A stretch of DNA of 64,000 bases from Moniliophthora roreri (taxonomy: Eukaryota; Basidiomycota; Agaricomycetes; Agaricales; Marasmiaceae), in assembly GCA_001466705.2 (NCBI GenBank), contig LATX02000100.1, positions 124,001-188,000 on the forward strand. The letters run 5' to 3'. The translations under genes were made by a program, and so were the position numbers. The stretch's first letter is position 1, and each line of letters begins with the position of its first letter. The notes below the pieces were generated by a model. The model was not told the DNA's origin. It worked only from the letters and a program-made list of their open reading frames with translations, and did not search any database. This document shows, piece by piece, positions 45,700-56,729 of the stretch.

Positions 45700-46850
45700 T
45701 ATCTGGCTTATTTTCCCCTTGACCTCAACTGCTGGGATAGAGATGAGAAGGTGAACATCCAGATAGGGAATTATGGCTGGGAGCATGTGGGACAATGAGG
45801 GCATTCAGCAATTGAGAGAGAGAAGTGGGTCAACAACATGGGTTGATAAAAAGGTGAGATAAAGGTTCTAGGATATGTGAGGGTATCCTCACCAGAAGCT
45901 GGATTATGGAAGGAGAAACTTGTCGGACCAGCATGTTTGCAAGATACCATATCACCATTCCTACACATAGTATCTACCCCCTTACCCTAAAGGTTATGAT
46001 ACCCTCCTCATCACCATACAACGAAATCTCTTCATGGTACTTTCTTCGGCAAGGTGTAGCACTAGCGAGGTTGATAGGAGCAAGGCAGATAGATACACTT
46101 GAATGAGCACATACCTCACATCACGGCAAGAATCATCCGAACAGAATGAGCAGCGAAGTCTTTGCGCATGGAGAGTTGCAGATCGGAATATACCTACTTT
46201 ACTCAGCGCACTCGTATTGAGGGAGACTGTCCCTCCCTTTTCACACATTACGTCCGTCATTCGTCGTGTGCCAAGCCTTTTAACATCAACATTCGGGAAT
46301 ACGCCTCTTCCATGGGGATAACTCGGCTTTCGTGTCAAATCACGATCCCACACCTATCAATCAGACTCAGATACATCCCTCCCACTGACGGCGTCGTCAT
46401 ACTGACCAGTTTTTGGTGCCCCGTTTAGGCGCTGGTGTGATATCGCGGCGTTCACCTATGGAGTAACCAAAATTACGGACACTCCCGCGTTCCTCTCCAG
46501 TACACTGTCAAAGTACTAGTAGGAGAACAATCTTGGAGCTGCTTCCCTGAATCGGTCGGTCTCATGCCCGTAATTTCGTCCCTTGGACATCATTGAGCCC
46601 TCGAACGCTCAAATCATCGTTTCGACCATGGTTTTGGGTTTCAGTGCTCTCCTCCTCTGGACCCTCGGTTTTGTCTATTCCAGCAGCAGCGCGTCTCGTT
46701 TGGGCGTAATGTATGGATTAAGATGCCTCCGAAGGGAGTGATAGTTTGGTTAGCGCAGCCATAATACATCTCTGCATACGGGATGCATCGAATCCCGGGT
46801 TCGGGGTACATAGTAACGCAGGTTAGTTAATAGACGCCCCGCTTTCATGC
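45700..46850. other. Transition from transposon DNA to CpG-containing DNA; unidentified frames
   Basis: CpG frequency rises at ~45900. A frame at 46162-46428 (+) reads EGDCPSLFTHYVRHSSCAKP and NIREYASSMGITRLSCQI, which has protein-like composition, but I recognise no family. A short frame at 46628 (VLGFSALLLWTLGFVYSSSS) looks like a signal sequence and stops soon after. No gene model can be supported. Confidence 0.35.
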
Positions 46851-47010
46851 CCAGTTCTCTAATTTGAAAGTCAAGCGAAACTTACCTGATTCAAGTTTGT
46901 GGAGCATTTTTTGTAGATGCGAGTGCGGTAAACCGAGAAAAAGTAGGTGACATGGTGGTTCAAATGAACAAATGTAACATTTCCAAAACATTTCCGTTAC
47001 ATCGGCTCCA
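46850..47010 (-). repeat. Palindrome-unit family, truncated copy VI (minus strand)
   Basis: On the minus strand GTAACGGAAATGTTTTGG...GTTACATTTG replaces the palindrome, then TTTGAACCACCATGTCACC retains the ATG, and TTTTTCTCGGTTTACCGCACTCG follows as in copies IV and V. The palindrome is mostly lost. Confidence 0.5.
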
Positions 47011-47454
47011 AGGGCGCTCCTTGGGCGTCTTGTCTCTTTCTTCCCGATCTCCCAACGCCAACTCAGAATGACGCTACGACGATAATGTGCAATCGAAGGC
47101 TTCCACTTGGATTTCTCATTTCTGCAATATCCAACTGCCCCTGCATTACGTATCTATTTTTTTATCTTCGCTGAACAATAAACGCCCCCTTCAAAGTTTC
47201 AACGGATCTTCACATCGTCATCCCACGAACTTGCATTATCGCACAAAGGTGAATGCATATAACTAAAGCTGAGACGTACTCACACGTGTAAAAGAGTACA
47301 CGGCCGAGTCCGATAAACGAAGTTGTTGCACCTATCTGTTTTCAAAGTATGCAGAGCAAACCAAAGGAAAGACAGTGCGTTTCTTTCGGACATCGCATCG
47401 CTCAGTCTCTTTGGCTGAAGATGCACCAAGGAATCATTTCCCGGCCGATCTCTA

Positions 47455-49314
47455 TCGCGGTGATGCGGTGATTGACAAATGAATAGAAAGCATATACGAC
47501 GAAGTGTTGACCTTGCCGTGCTGGGGAGAGATAATGGAAAGATGCAAAAGAAATTACCGTAATTTCGACTTTTACATTCAGAATGCTGTAATCTTGAGGT
47601 TCTATGCACGCGAAAATCAACTTGACAAGATAGCCACTACATTGATTCTTGGTTCGCCATCTTCAACATCTCCAGAGCCTCAGGAAAACGAGCTTTAGTT
47701 GAAACATGATATGCAGGCACGCGACTATGCACAAGACATAGTTCAGAATTCAGAATTGATTGCTCGAGCGGGATATAATGTATCTCTCACCTGAGAATAC
47801 CAGTCGCTTGGTCATTTGAAATGCTAATTGGGGCTTCATTTCCGTGCGCATCCTTTCCAGGTTCGAGTTTCGCAGCCCAAAGTACAATTGCAAAACTCAG
47901 TATAGAGTTCGATGCGAGGTGTCTACCTGGACAGATTCTGGGTATGGTTAACAGGTTAAAGTATAACCATTTATGCCATAATAGTAAAGACACATACCTC
48001 CGACCAAATCCAAATGAATAATGTCCTTCATCCTTGGTATCAGAAGGCGACTCTTTATGCGTCCCATCTTCATTAAGAAACCGTTCAGGTCGAAAAACAT
48101 CTGGATCCTGGCCATACGTTGCGGGATCGTGATTCATGGCACTTGCATCACTCATTAGAGAATTGGAGATGGAGGTTTATGAAAAGCTCACAGTACGCTT
48201 GGTATAATCCAGCTACCTTTTGGGATGTGATAGCCTTCGTAAATGTCGTCCTGGAACCGCCCAAGTCAACTAAGTCATTAAAGGCAAAGTAATCGAACAC
48301 CTGCCTCAAGCGAAGCATGAAATCCGCCCATTGGAAGCGCAGGACGCCAACGTAGGACCTGAAATAAATCATCAGACATCAATGATGCATCAGGAGCCAA
48401 AAAGAACAAACGTGCGAACCTCTTTCACAACCGCGCGCATATAGGGGAGATTTTCCATGTCAGCCAACGTTGGTATCCTAGCTTGACCAATGACTGCGTC
48501 GATTTCTGCTTGGACTTTCTGTTGTACATCGGGGAAGGCGAGCATGGCAACGATAAGCCACTCAATAGTGACCAGAGTCTACAGAGAATGGTCAGTAAAC
48601 TATGAAAAGGTTGTCTTTCTGGGGACGAAACTGTCTCGTATCCTCCTACGCTGGGAATGAAAGAGATAAGTGGAAAGCGGAAGGTAGAACGGGGAGAACT
48701 TACTAGAGAATCGCAGCCAACCAGGCAGATTCCAAGTCATCAAGCCCATGTTGATCGTGCGTTTCAATCAGCATTTTGCAGAAGCTCGACTCAGACTCCT
48801 GCTTCTGTACCTGTGGATCGTCACAGCATTAGTTCAATATCAATTTGGGCATACAGACGCACCACCAGTTCCTTGATAGAAAGATAGAATTTCAATGGGC
48901 TCTTGGTGTACATATTGTACTTTGCCTTCATTTCTTGTTTCCACTTTGCAAGAAATTCTGGGACGTGTTCAAGAACGGGAATATGGTTCGCGAGATATCT
49001 TCCAGGTGCGCTGGCTAAGGATATTTCAATGATAAGACTCGACAGTTCTTCCATGATTGTATGGCGACGAGACGTATCATTATATATGAGAGATGTGATT
49101 GTGAATGACGTGAACCTGGATACATCATTCTCTTTCAGCTTCCCAAGCGTATTGTTGAAGAGAGACAACAATACCGATATACGTGATCATGGCATTCCTG
49201 CGGGCTATCCAAGATATCTAGCGCAAGCTGAATGCCTTCGCGCATGTGTATTGGAAAGTAGCCATCACTGGCTCTCATGTTCAAAGCTTCATGTGCAGCA
49301 CGACGCATGGAGCG
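47455..49314 (-). repeat. Duplicate of P450 gene 3 exons 3 (part) to 12 at a single-N gap
   Basis: These 1860 bases are exactly repeated at 49316-51175 (offset 1861) on the other side of the N at 49315. They hold a truncated exon 3 and exons 4-12 (for example exon 4 at 49115-48863, exon 10 at 48141-47998, exon 12 at 47724-47637, ending in TAG). The copy has no exons 1-2, so it could not be expressed as a P450. It is most simply the overlapping end of the neighbouring contig. Confidence 0.92.
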
Positions 49315-49315
49315 N
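49315..49315. other. Assembly gap (single N)
   Basis: One N, inside exon 3 of the duplicated P450 gene 3 sequence. Exact 1860-bp duplicates flank it. Confidence 0.95.
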
Positions 49316-49497
49316 TCGCGGTGATGCGGTGATTGACAAATGAATAGAAAGCATATACGACGAAGTGTTGACCTTGCCGTGCTGGGGAGAGATAATGGAA
49401 AGATGCAAAAGAAATTACCGTAATTTCGACTTTTACATTCAGAATGCTGTAATCTTGAGGTTCTATGCACGCGAAAATCAACTTGACAAGATAGCCA

Positions 49498-51651
49498 CTA
49501 CATTGATTCTTGGTTCGCCATCTTCAACATCTCCAGAGCCTCAGGAAAACGAGCTTTAGTTGAAACATGATATGCAGGCACGCGACTATGCACAAGACAT
49601 AGTTCAGAATTCAGAATTGATTGCTCGAGCGGGATATAATGTATCTCTCACCTGAGAATACCAGTCGCTTGGTCATTTGAAATGCTAATTGGGGCTTCAT
49701 TTCCGTGCGCATCCTTTCCAGGTTCGAGTTTCGCAGCCCAAAGTACAATTGCAAAACTCAGTATAGAGTTCGATGCGAGGTGTCTACCTGGACAGATTCT
49801 GGGTATGGTTAACAGGTTAAAGTATAACCATTTATGCCATAATAGTAAAGACACATACCTCCGACCAAATCCAAATGAATAATGTCCTTCATCCTTGGTA
49901 TCAGAAGGCGACTCTTTATGCGTCCCATCTTCATTAAGAAACCGTTCAGGTCGAAAAACATCTGGATCCTGGCCATACGTTGCGGGATCGTGATTCATGG
50001 CACTTGCATCACTCATTAGAGAATTGGAGATGGAGGTTTATGAAAAGCTCACAGTACGCTTGGTATAATCCAGCTACCTTTTGGGATGTGATAGCCTTCG
50101 TAAATGTCGTCCTGGAACCGCCCAAGTCAACTAAGTCATTAAAGGCAAAGTAATCGAACACCTGCCTCAAGCGAAGCATGAAATCCGCCCATTGGAAGCG
50201 CAGGACGCCAACGTAGGACCTGAAATAAATCATCAGACATCAATGATGCATCAGGAGCCAAAAAGAACAAACGTGCGAACCTCTTTCACAACCGCGCGCA
50301 TATAGGGGAGATTTTCCATGTCAGCCAACGTTGGTATCCTAGCTTGACCAATGACTGCGTCGATTTCTGCTTGGACTTTCTGTTGTACATCGGGGAAGGC
50401 GAGCATGGCAACGATAAGCCACTCAATAGTGACCAGAGTCTACAGAGAATGGTCAGTAAACTATGAAAAGGTTGTCTTTCTGGGGACGAAACTGTCTCGT
50501 ATCCTCCTACGCTGGGAATGAAAGAGATAAGTGGAAAGCGGAAGGTAGAACGGGGAGAACTTACTAGAGAATCGCAGCCAACCAGGCAGATTCCAAGTCA
50601 TCAAGCCCATGTTGATCGTGCGTTTCAATCAGCATTTTGCAGAAGCTCGACTCAGACTCCTGCTTCTGTACCTGTGGATCGTCACAGCATTAGTTCAATA
50701 TCAATTTGGGCATACAGACGCACCACCAGTTCCTTGATAGAAAGATAGAATTTCAATGGGCTCTTGGTGTACATATTGTACTTTGCCTTCATTTCTTGTT
50801 TCCACTTTGCAAGAAATTCTGGGACGTGTTCAAGAACGGGAATATGGTTCGCGAGATATCTTCCAGGTGCGCTGGCTAAGGATATTTCAATGATAAGACT
50901 CGACAGTTCTTCCATGATTGTATGGCGACGAGACGTATCATTATATATGAGAGATGTGATTGTGAATGACGTGAACCTGGATACATCATTCTCTTTCAGC
51001 TTCCCAAGCGTATTGTTGAAGAGAGACAACAATACCGATATACGTGATCATGGCATTCCTGCGGGCTATCCAAGATATCTAGCGCAAGCTGAATGCCTTC
51101 GCGCATGTGTATTGGAAAGTAGCCATCACTGGCTCTCATGTTCAAAGCTTCATGTGCAGCACGACGCATGGAGCGCCATCTGTTGAATTGTGAAGTATAA
51201 AGATATTGCCCAGTGCTTTTTGGAGACCCACCTCGTTCCATGGTCTATCAATGCTACATTCAACCCGCCAGTCAAGCATTCCGTGACAGGCATTCTCGGT
51301 CTCTGGGAGTAGTTGGCGGCGCGGCGGTCAAGGAGATCCCCAGCTGCTTTGGCCGAATTCAAAACGATAACGTCCTGGTTGAACAGGCGAATGTACATGA
51401 TATCACCTGGTTGTGGCTCATCTAAGAGATCGGGTACCTAGAATGCACTATCATGACGCACCATAAGTCTTCTTCCATTCAAGTAGGATGTGCCATGGTC
51501 GGTTCGCATCGAGCTGAAAGAGGTTGCCCACAACCGGGTAACCTTTAGGTCCTGGCGGCAAGTTTCCTGGACGTTTGAACTTGAGGTATACGGCCCAAGC
51601 ACAAACCGATACTAGAACGTATATAAGAGTAGAGTTGGCAGTGAATGTCAT
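49498..51651 (-). CDS. Cytochrome P450 monooxygenase, paralogue 3 (12 exons, 512 aa)
   Basis: Exons on the minus strand: 51651-51462, 51406-51232, 51179-51036, 50976-50724, 50671-50565, 50511-50493, 50439-50281, 50219-50166, 50111-50053, 50002-49859, 49798-49652, 49585-49498. Lengths are identical exon by exon to paralogues 1 and 2 (1539 nt, 512 aa) and the frame is open. It has an N-terminal anchor (STLIYVLVSVCAWAVYL), LPPGPKGYP hinge, I-helix GGYETT-like (GGYET then L), K-helix EVLR, PERF and FGFGRRICPG with Cys437. The I-helix acidic residue is Glu in place of the Asp of the other two. Intron 8 has a GC donor (GAG|GCAGGT). Upstream sequence is closest to that of paralogue 1. The model uses the copy right of the N, which keeps exons 1-12 on one contiguous stretch. 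Confidence 0.92.
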
Positions 51652-51787
51652 AGTGGAGAGCCAGATCAAGAAAAGCTTTTCGGAGACGAGTACAGAGCCT
51701 GCAGGCTGGTTGAGGAGGTGTGCGGCTAACAAATTATTTGTGTCCCACGACTATTGGGTATATATGACGCACTGTAGGGCTGATTAT

Positions 51788-51797
51788 GTATTTATAC
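51788..51797 (-). promoter_or_regulatory. TATA-like box of P450 gene 3
   Basis: Minus-strand GTATAAATAC lies ~140 bp before the ATG at 51651. The flanking GTTAGTGCTTGATGATTGAT and CAAATGACATTTGACATGTG (minus-strand complements) are nearly the same as those upstream of P450 gene 1. Confidence 0.5.
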
Positions 51798-52189
51798 GAA
51801 GATCGGTTAGTGCTTGATGATTGATCTCAGCAGTCAAATGACATTTGACATGTGAGCTAGCGCCACATAGCCTAGGAGCTCGGTTGAGAGTCGTCAGCTG
51901 GACTGGGGAAGAAGGAAGGATCCTAAAGAAAGTAAGATGAGAATGCGTCATTCAAGGCATTTCATTACGCTAATAGTTCCAAAGGCTCTCACGGCAAAAA
52001 CACCTGATGTCATATCCAGCGGGCCATCATACCGAGTAAGCTGGCAGATTTGTTGACAATAGCGAAACTCTTGACCTGAAGACACAGATGCGGACTATAA
52101 GACATTAGTTGTTAGATCGGCAAAGGAGAGACAGTGCTACATCATGCAAAGTTGCCCCAGGTAGAGGAAAAGTAGGTATCTTGATGAGA

Positions 52190-53160
52190 GATCGTGAAAG
52201 TCGAGAGGAAAGATACAAAAAGCGCCCAATAACCGCTTCCGAGCCGATATCGACGTGACAAGAGCGTTACATGTCACGCAATTGTTCCTTTTTCTCGAAA
52301 CACCATGTCGCCTATTTTATCTTGGTTTGCTGCAGTTGTCCCCCTCCGGGATGCTCCACAACCAGACTCCCGCCATTATCTTGCTGGCTAGGAACTTCTC
52401 TCATTCATTCTCGCTACTCGTGTAGTTCCGGATTGCTTTGTGGTTGAATGTCGTCGGACAGGAGTGGAAGGAAGGTGAAAACCTTGGTGTTCGCGGCTAG
52501 CAAGAGGTATGTGTGTCTTTTATTATGACTTATACGCATACCTTTCATCCGTCTTCATCCTGGTGATGTAGATACTTCAATGAACTTGGATGCGTCAGCG
52601 TTGCAAGGTTATTATCAACTTTCAGGAAGGTACGCTCTCGCTATTCTTACCCACCTCTTATTCGGACTGGCAATACTCGAAGTGTCAATAGGGGCAGCTC
52701 GATGCAAAACCTCAAAGCCATTCACCTCGTGCCATTTTGACTTGCACGACATCGCCCTCATACTCATTCCTCTCCGACGGCTAAACAAAATTACCTTTAC
52801 CAAGTCCTCATTACAAGGCTGAAAGCAGGAGAGCGAAGAATGTTAGGGTGATGCCGGCTGGACCTGAGCGACGGTCTACGCTACTGGATACGTAGGCTAC
52901 TAATCCAGCTTCTTACATGTTCGCTCATGAACCGATCAAATCTATCGTCGCTTTCTCCACCATCGGACCGCTGTGAATCACTTCTCCCTGACACTCATCC
53001 CTCTTCCTTCTTTCGTTACAACCAATAATAACGGTATCTGGCCCTTGTGACGATTCGTATTCAGGCTCCGTCAAACTCGTTACCTATCTAGCCCTAGACA
53101 TGCCTGCGCATAGTCCCATTATGATAGTTGTGGAACGCACATCTATCACAGTAAACGGAA
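52190..53160 (+). pseudogene. Palindrome-unit family, copy III: unidentified gene-like repeat
   Basis: GAGCCGATATCGACGTGACAAG...ATGTCACGC (palindrome 52253-52279) is followed 25 bp later by TTTTTCTCGAAACACCATG (ATG 52304) and a CTTGGTTTGCTGCAGTTGTC first-exon segment. Later segments (52440-52510, GGAGTGGAAGGAAGG; 52560-52630) correspond in order to copies I and II. Frames are broken and the product is unknown. Confidence 0.4.
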
Positions 53161-53164
53161 GGAA

Positions 53165-54800
53165 CTATCTTGGTTGGGGTTCGACGTGAGTCCAAGTCTT
53201 CCCTACATACCTCCTGCACGCTTATAATTCTACCTCAAAAGGGTGTATATGCGGATCGACATGCCTCTCTACTCCTCTATCGTCCCCCCACTTCTCCACC
53301 CACCCATATTCACAACCGCACCCACATACGCTATCTCCGTTCTCTAGCGCCCTCTGGTTCTGTATTGCCGAGTCTCATAGAAAGAATGTGATTTGAGAGT
53401 GGGTGAGGCGGAACTTGTTAACCCTGTCAAACCGGAACCCTGCCTGAGCTACCGACCTGAATGGAACCTGCAGTAGAGGACGGGGGGGAATGTAAGTTCG
53501 TCATGCTCTCGAGCTGTGTTTATACCCCCTGGTGGTTTCATACGGATGAAAAGAGGGAAACGGTGGGTGAAGAGGTTGGGTGTTGGAAGTACCTTGATCA
53601 AACTATAAACAATCATCTCGAGGGTGAGATGAAGAAAATACGACGTATCCTCCCCGGACTTGTCGGCTACGAGAGGCTTGGAGTGAAAACTTGTGAATGA
53701 GAAACATTTTGAAGAGCCTTGTAATATAGGTGAGAGAGGGCGAAGCAACCAGAATGCGGCAAAGGAACGGGGGACATATGACCAAGGAGCAGGGATTTGT
53801 CGTGACGAGGAATAGTGTGTAGGCTTCGAGGAGCGACGACGGCTAGGGTGGATATATAAAAGCATGAGTAAGCAATAGAAGGGAAGATTACCTGGCAGAG
53901 TAATGTTCGTCGTGCTACTATCCTCCAGGAATCAGATAAAGTCAGTTCGGAGGTATCAAGTGTGGAAAATTACGACTTGCGGTCTATAATTGCCCAGTCC
54001 TATTTTTTTGCTGTACAGGATCATGAGTAGACAAAACTCGAGATCTCACCAGACATAGAAGCTCGGGGCGCAACGAGCGTCGAGGTGTGGTGATGGCTAA
54101 GAGCAAGAAGCGACGGGCGCTCGTCTACTGATCCAAGTCGGCAGATAAATCTTGTCTCATGACTTCTACACCATCATGATCTCCTTCTCGACCACGCCTA
54201 TCTCCTTCATTTGATCCTCGACACACTACTCCAGTTAATATATGATTCTCGTCGATTACAGTACGCGCCATATTCATCAGGGGAATCTCAATTCTGACGG
54301 CTCTACCGAATCCCGCATGAAGAATAAGAACATCTTTGCCGCTTATTTGCTACAGGTGCCGAAACGGTCAAGAGTGGGACATAATGAATACACGAGATAG
54401 AACCGGTGACCGAAGGAGGACACGAAATGATTCACGGGGTAACGAGACGCCGGATGATACCCGCTTGCTATACCCACAGAAACTCCACTTGTAGTATTAC
54501 TCAATTGCTCGTATCTACATGCCTTGCAACAAACAGATTCCGATTATTGTCACTGCTCATTCATCTTCCGCATTCCCTCGAGACGAGCTTCTTTTATGAA
54601 ACATACAAAAGTTTACAAGAAATCTGGTTTGCGCTCAAGACTGGAGCTGTTGCCACGTTTGTGAAGGGTCTATTCCTAAACAGATGAGTAGGGTCATACT
54701 CATCACACAACAATCAACTATCATCTCATATCACGGCTCCAAGGTTATGAATACGTTGGGTTGGTAATGCGTTATTTTGGAAGCTGTCGAATCAATGGTT
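53165..54800. other. No gene recognised
   Basis: CpG-normal DNA with short frames on both strands (for example 53461-53700 + and 53865-53449 -) that overlap one another and contain no recognised motif. 53250-53400 has a CCCCCCACTTCTCCACCCACCC tract similar to the start of family B repeats. No tRNA, LTR or inverted termini were seen. Confidence 0.35.
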
Positions 54801-54821
54801 CATATGAATACATTACAAAGG

Positions 54822-55423
54822 CTAGTGACTTTGAACCTGAAACACACTATCATACATAGGAGGTAATCTTCTTGGCAAATGGTTCGGAAATCTTCCCATC
54901 GACGCTGGACCTGCATCTACTTCCCGTTCAATATCTCGTGAAGCCTGCTCTCTTTCTCTTTGAACCCGTGCTCTTTTTGGCTGCCGAGGAGTAGGGGAAT
55001 CTGTAGTTAGGTAGGGGTCCACTTGAGAATTGTCTGTAGATGGTTTCCAGCGTTGATGTCGCAAACACCAATACCTCAATGCCCACAGGCACACGCCGAA
55101 TAATATCATAGAGCCAATGATGATGCCTGCAATGGCTCCGGGGTGTAACCGCCGGCTGCGGTGACATCCGTCAAAGAGGCACTAAGGGTGGATTAAAGCT
55201 ACACTCACCTGCTATCTGCTCTTGCGGGTGGGGGAGTGGATAAAGGATCTGAAGCCATTGAAATGGGATCTAAGTGGGGGTTTAGTGTTACTGCAATGAT
55301 ATACCGAGGTCAAATATCATAATTAAGCCTACAGACCATTTTGACAGCCTATTGTGAAGGTAGGGAAGCGTTCACATTCTTCTACTTCCCTAGGCATATC
55401 TTCGGCCGGGAGGTAGTGCGGAG
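54822..55423 (-). CDS. Predicted single-pass membrane protein (3' part of a gene model)
   Basis: Three exons join in frame: 55423-55337 (start uncertain), 55290-55209 and 55155-54822, with GT-AG introns of 46 and 53 nt. The product has an extracellular-like segment with Cys (EECERFPTFTIGCQN), a Ser/Pro stretch (PLSTPPPARADSS), one hydrophobic helix (GAIAGIIIGSMILFGVCLW) followed at once by basic residues (RYWCLRHQRW), and a polar, Arg/Glu-rich tail (RARVQREREQASRDIERE). This layout is common among agaric single-pass proteins of unknown role. Upstream exons must exist, because the left-most exon opens after an AAG acceptor-like site. Pieces at 55469-55678 and 55722-56015 (-) may belong. Function is unknown. 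Confidence 0.55.
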
Positions 55424-55429
55424 CTTAGA

Positions 55430-56720
55430 TGGGAGACTAGTCGTCGCAGGGACTGGCTCTGGCTCACATTATTTATACAATGAAACGACATCTGGTATCG
55501 GGGATGAGATTTCTGTTGTTTCGCCGATATCACCTCTTAGTTGCAACCACATTAATTGAAAAGAAATTGGTAGCCACAGTGGAGTGTTCCGATTCTTACT
55601 GATATAACAGCCTTCACAGCACATCCCAGTTTTTATAATTCCATTCCTGAACCAGTCGCTGTGTCCGGAGAGTGACAATCAAGATGGGAATGGAGTCGTG
55701 ATGATTGAGAAGTGATCGCATCTATGTACATAATGCCACCGAGAAAAGGCAAGGAGAGGTGGCGATGAAGTCGGGATGATTACTCGACGAACGCTCAGAA
55801 GGGTCGAACACCATGGGTGAGTCGACATCTTTTCGGTTTCGAAACATCTCGTAATGCCTTCCGAATGCCTTCCATAGCTTCAGGTTTTTGGGCTGACACA
55901 CGAAAAGTGCGTCAAAGACAGTTGGATCAGATCCAACAGGCTCGGACATACCCCATACACGAATCATGATCGGGCTAATTCCGATGAAAACATGTTTATG
56001 TCGTATTGTATACAAAGCTATTCAATCAGAAACCATGGGGAGCACGGGCAGCTTCTAGTTACAATGACAACTAATGTCTGAGGAATGCCCAACAAATAGA
56101 CCAATGTGTAATTGTAGAAGGTTGTTCTAGCAGCCAGAGCGCTTCAGGTTCGGGCGGTGATTCCCAGTGGGAAATGCTCTGATGTAGTCCGATTATATCC
56201 GACAGATTTGTAGTTCGCTGCCAAATTTCTGATGCTATCCAGTGTTCTATCGATGGAACTGTTGCATATCGTTTGTTCACCCTTGAGGAATGAAAAGAGA
56301 CGACGTGCCAGTGTCCAACTTCGTTCCTATGTCGTCATCGTGGTTGCAATCGTCAAAGAAGGCCCAAGCCCAAAACTTTGTTCATATTTGAACTTCCTTC
56401 CCATTGTTTCCCATGACGCCGAGCTCTTCTTTCTTCCCGACCACCACCATCCCCTCAACCCTATGCCCTATGTCCCACCCGGCCACCACTGTATCCCTAG
56501 GTGTGCCTTTCCCCATGTTTTCCAGCTTCAGCTTACCGATGTATTCTAGGTCAAGGTCACTCTTGAATGTACCTCAAGTCAGTTGGAAGAACGTGAAGCA
56601 GCAGGTGGAATAAGAATGGTTTTGAGTGTATCTGGGTGATTCATTGTGGTGAGCAGCATAGTCATATTGTTGATTGCTTTATTGATGTGATAATCATCAG
56701 CCTCACGGTATCCTATCACC
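55430..56720. other. Possible upstream exons of the membrane-protein gene; otherwise unassigned
   Basis: Minus-strand frames at 55678-55469, 56015-55722 and 56280-56071 have protein-like composition but I could not join them with confidence. On the + strand 56232-56600 encodes a His/Pro-rich frame without a known motif. CpG content falls sharply at ~56640, where the next transposon island begins. Confidence 0.3.
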
Positions 56721-56729
56721 TCACACCAT

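Noticed and set aside
46741..46800. tRNA-like string with TTGGTTAGCGCAG and a GGGTTCGGG-type box
   Set aside because: A- and B-box-like words are present but no acceptor stem or anticodon arm can be folded.
47821..48021. Open frame on + (and its copies)
   Set aside because: Antisense shadow of P450 gene 3 exons 10-11.
53449..53865. 138-aa open frame on -
   Set aside because: Overlaps an equally long frame on +, has no recognisable motif, and the region shows repeat-like pyrimidine tracts nearby.
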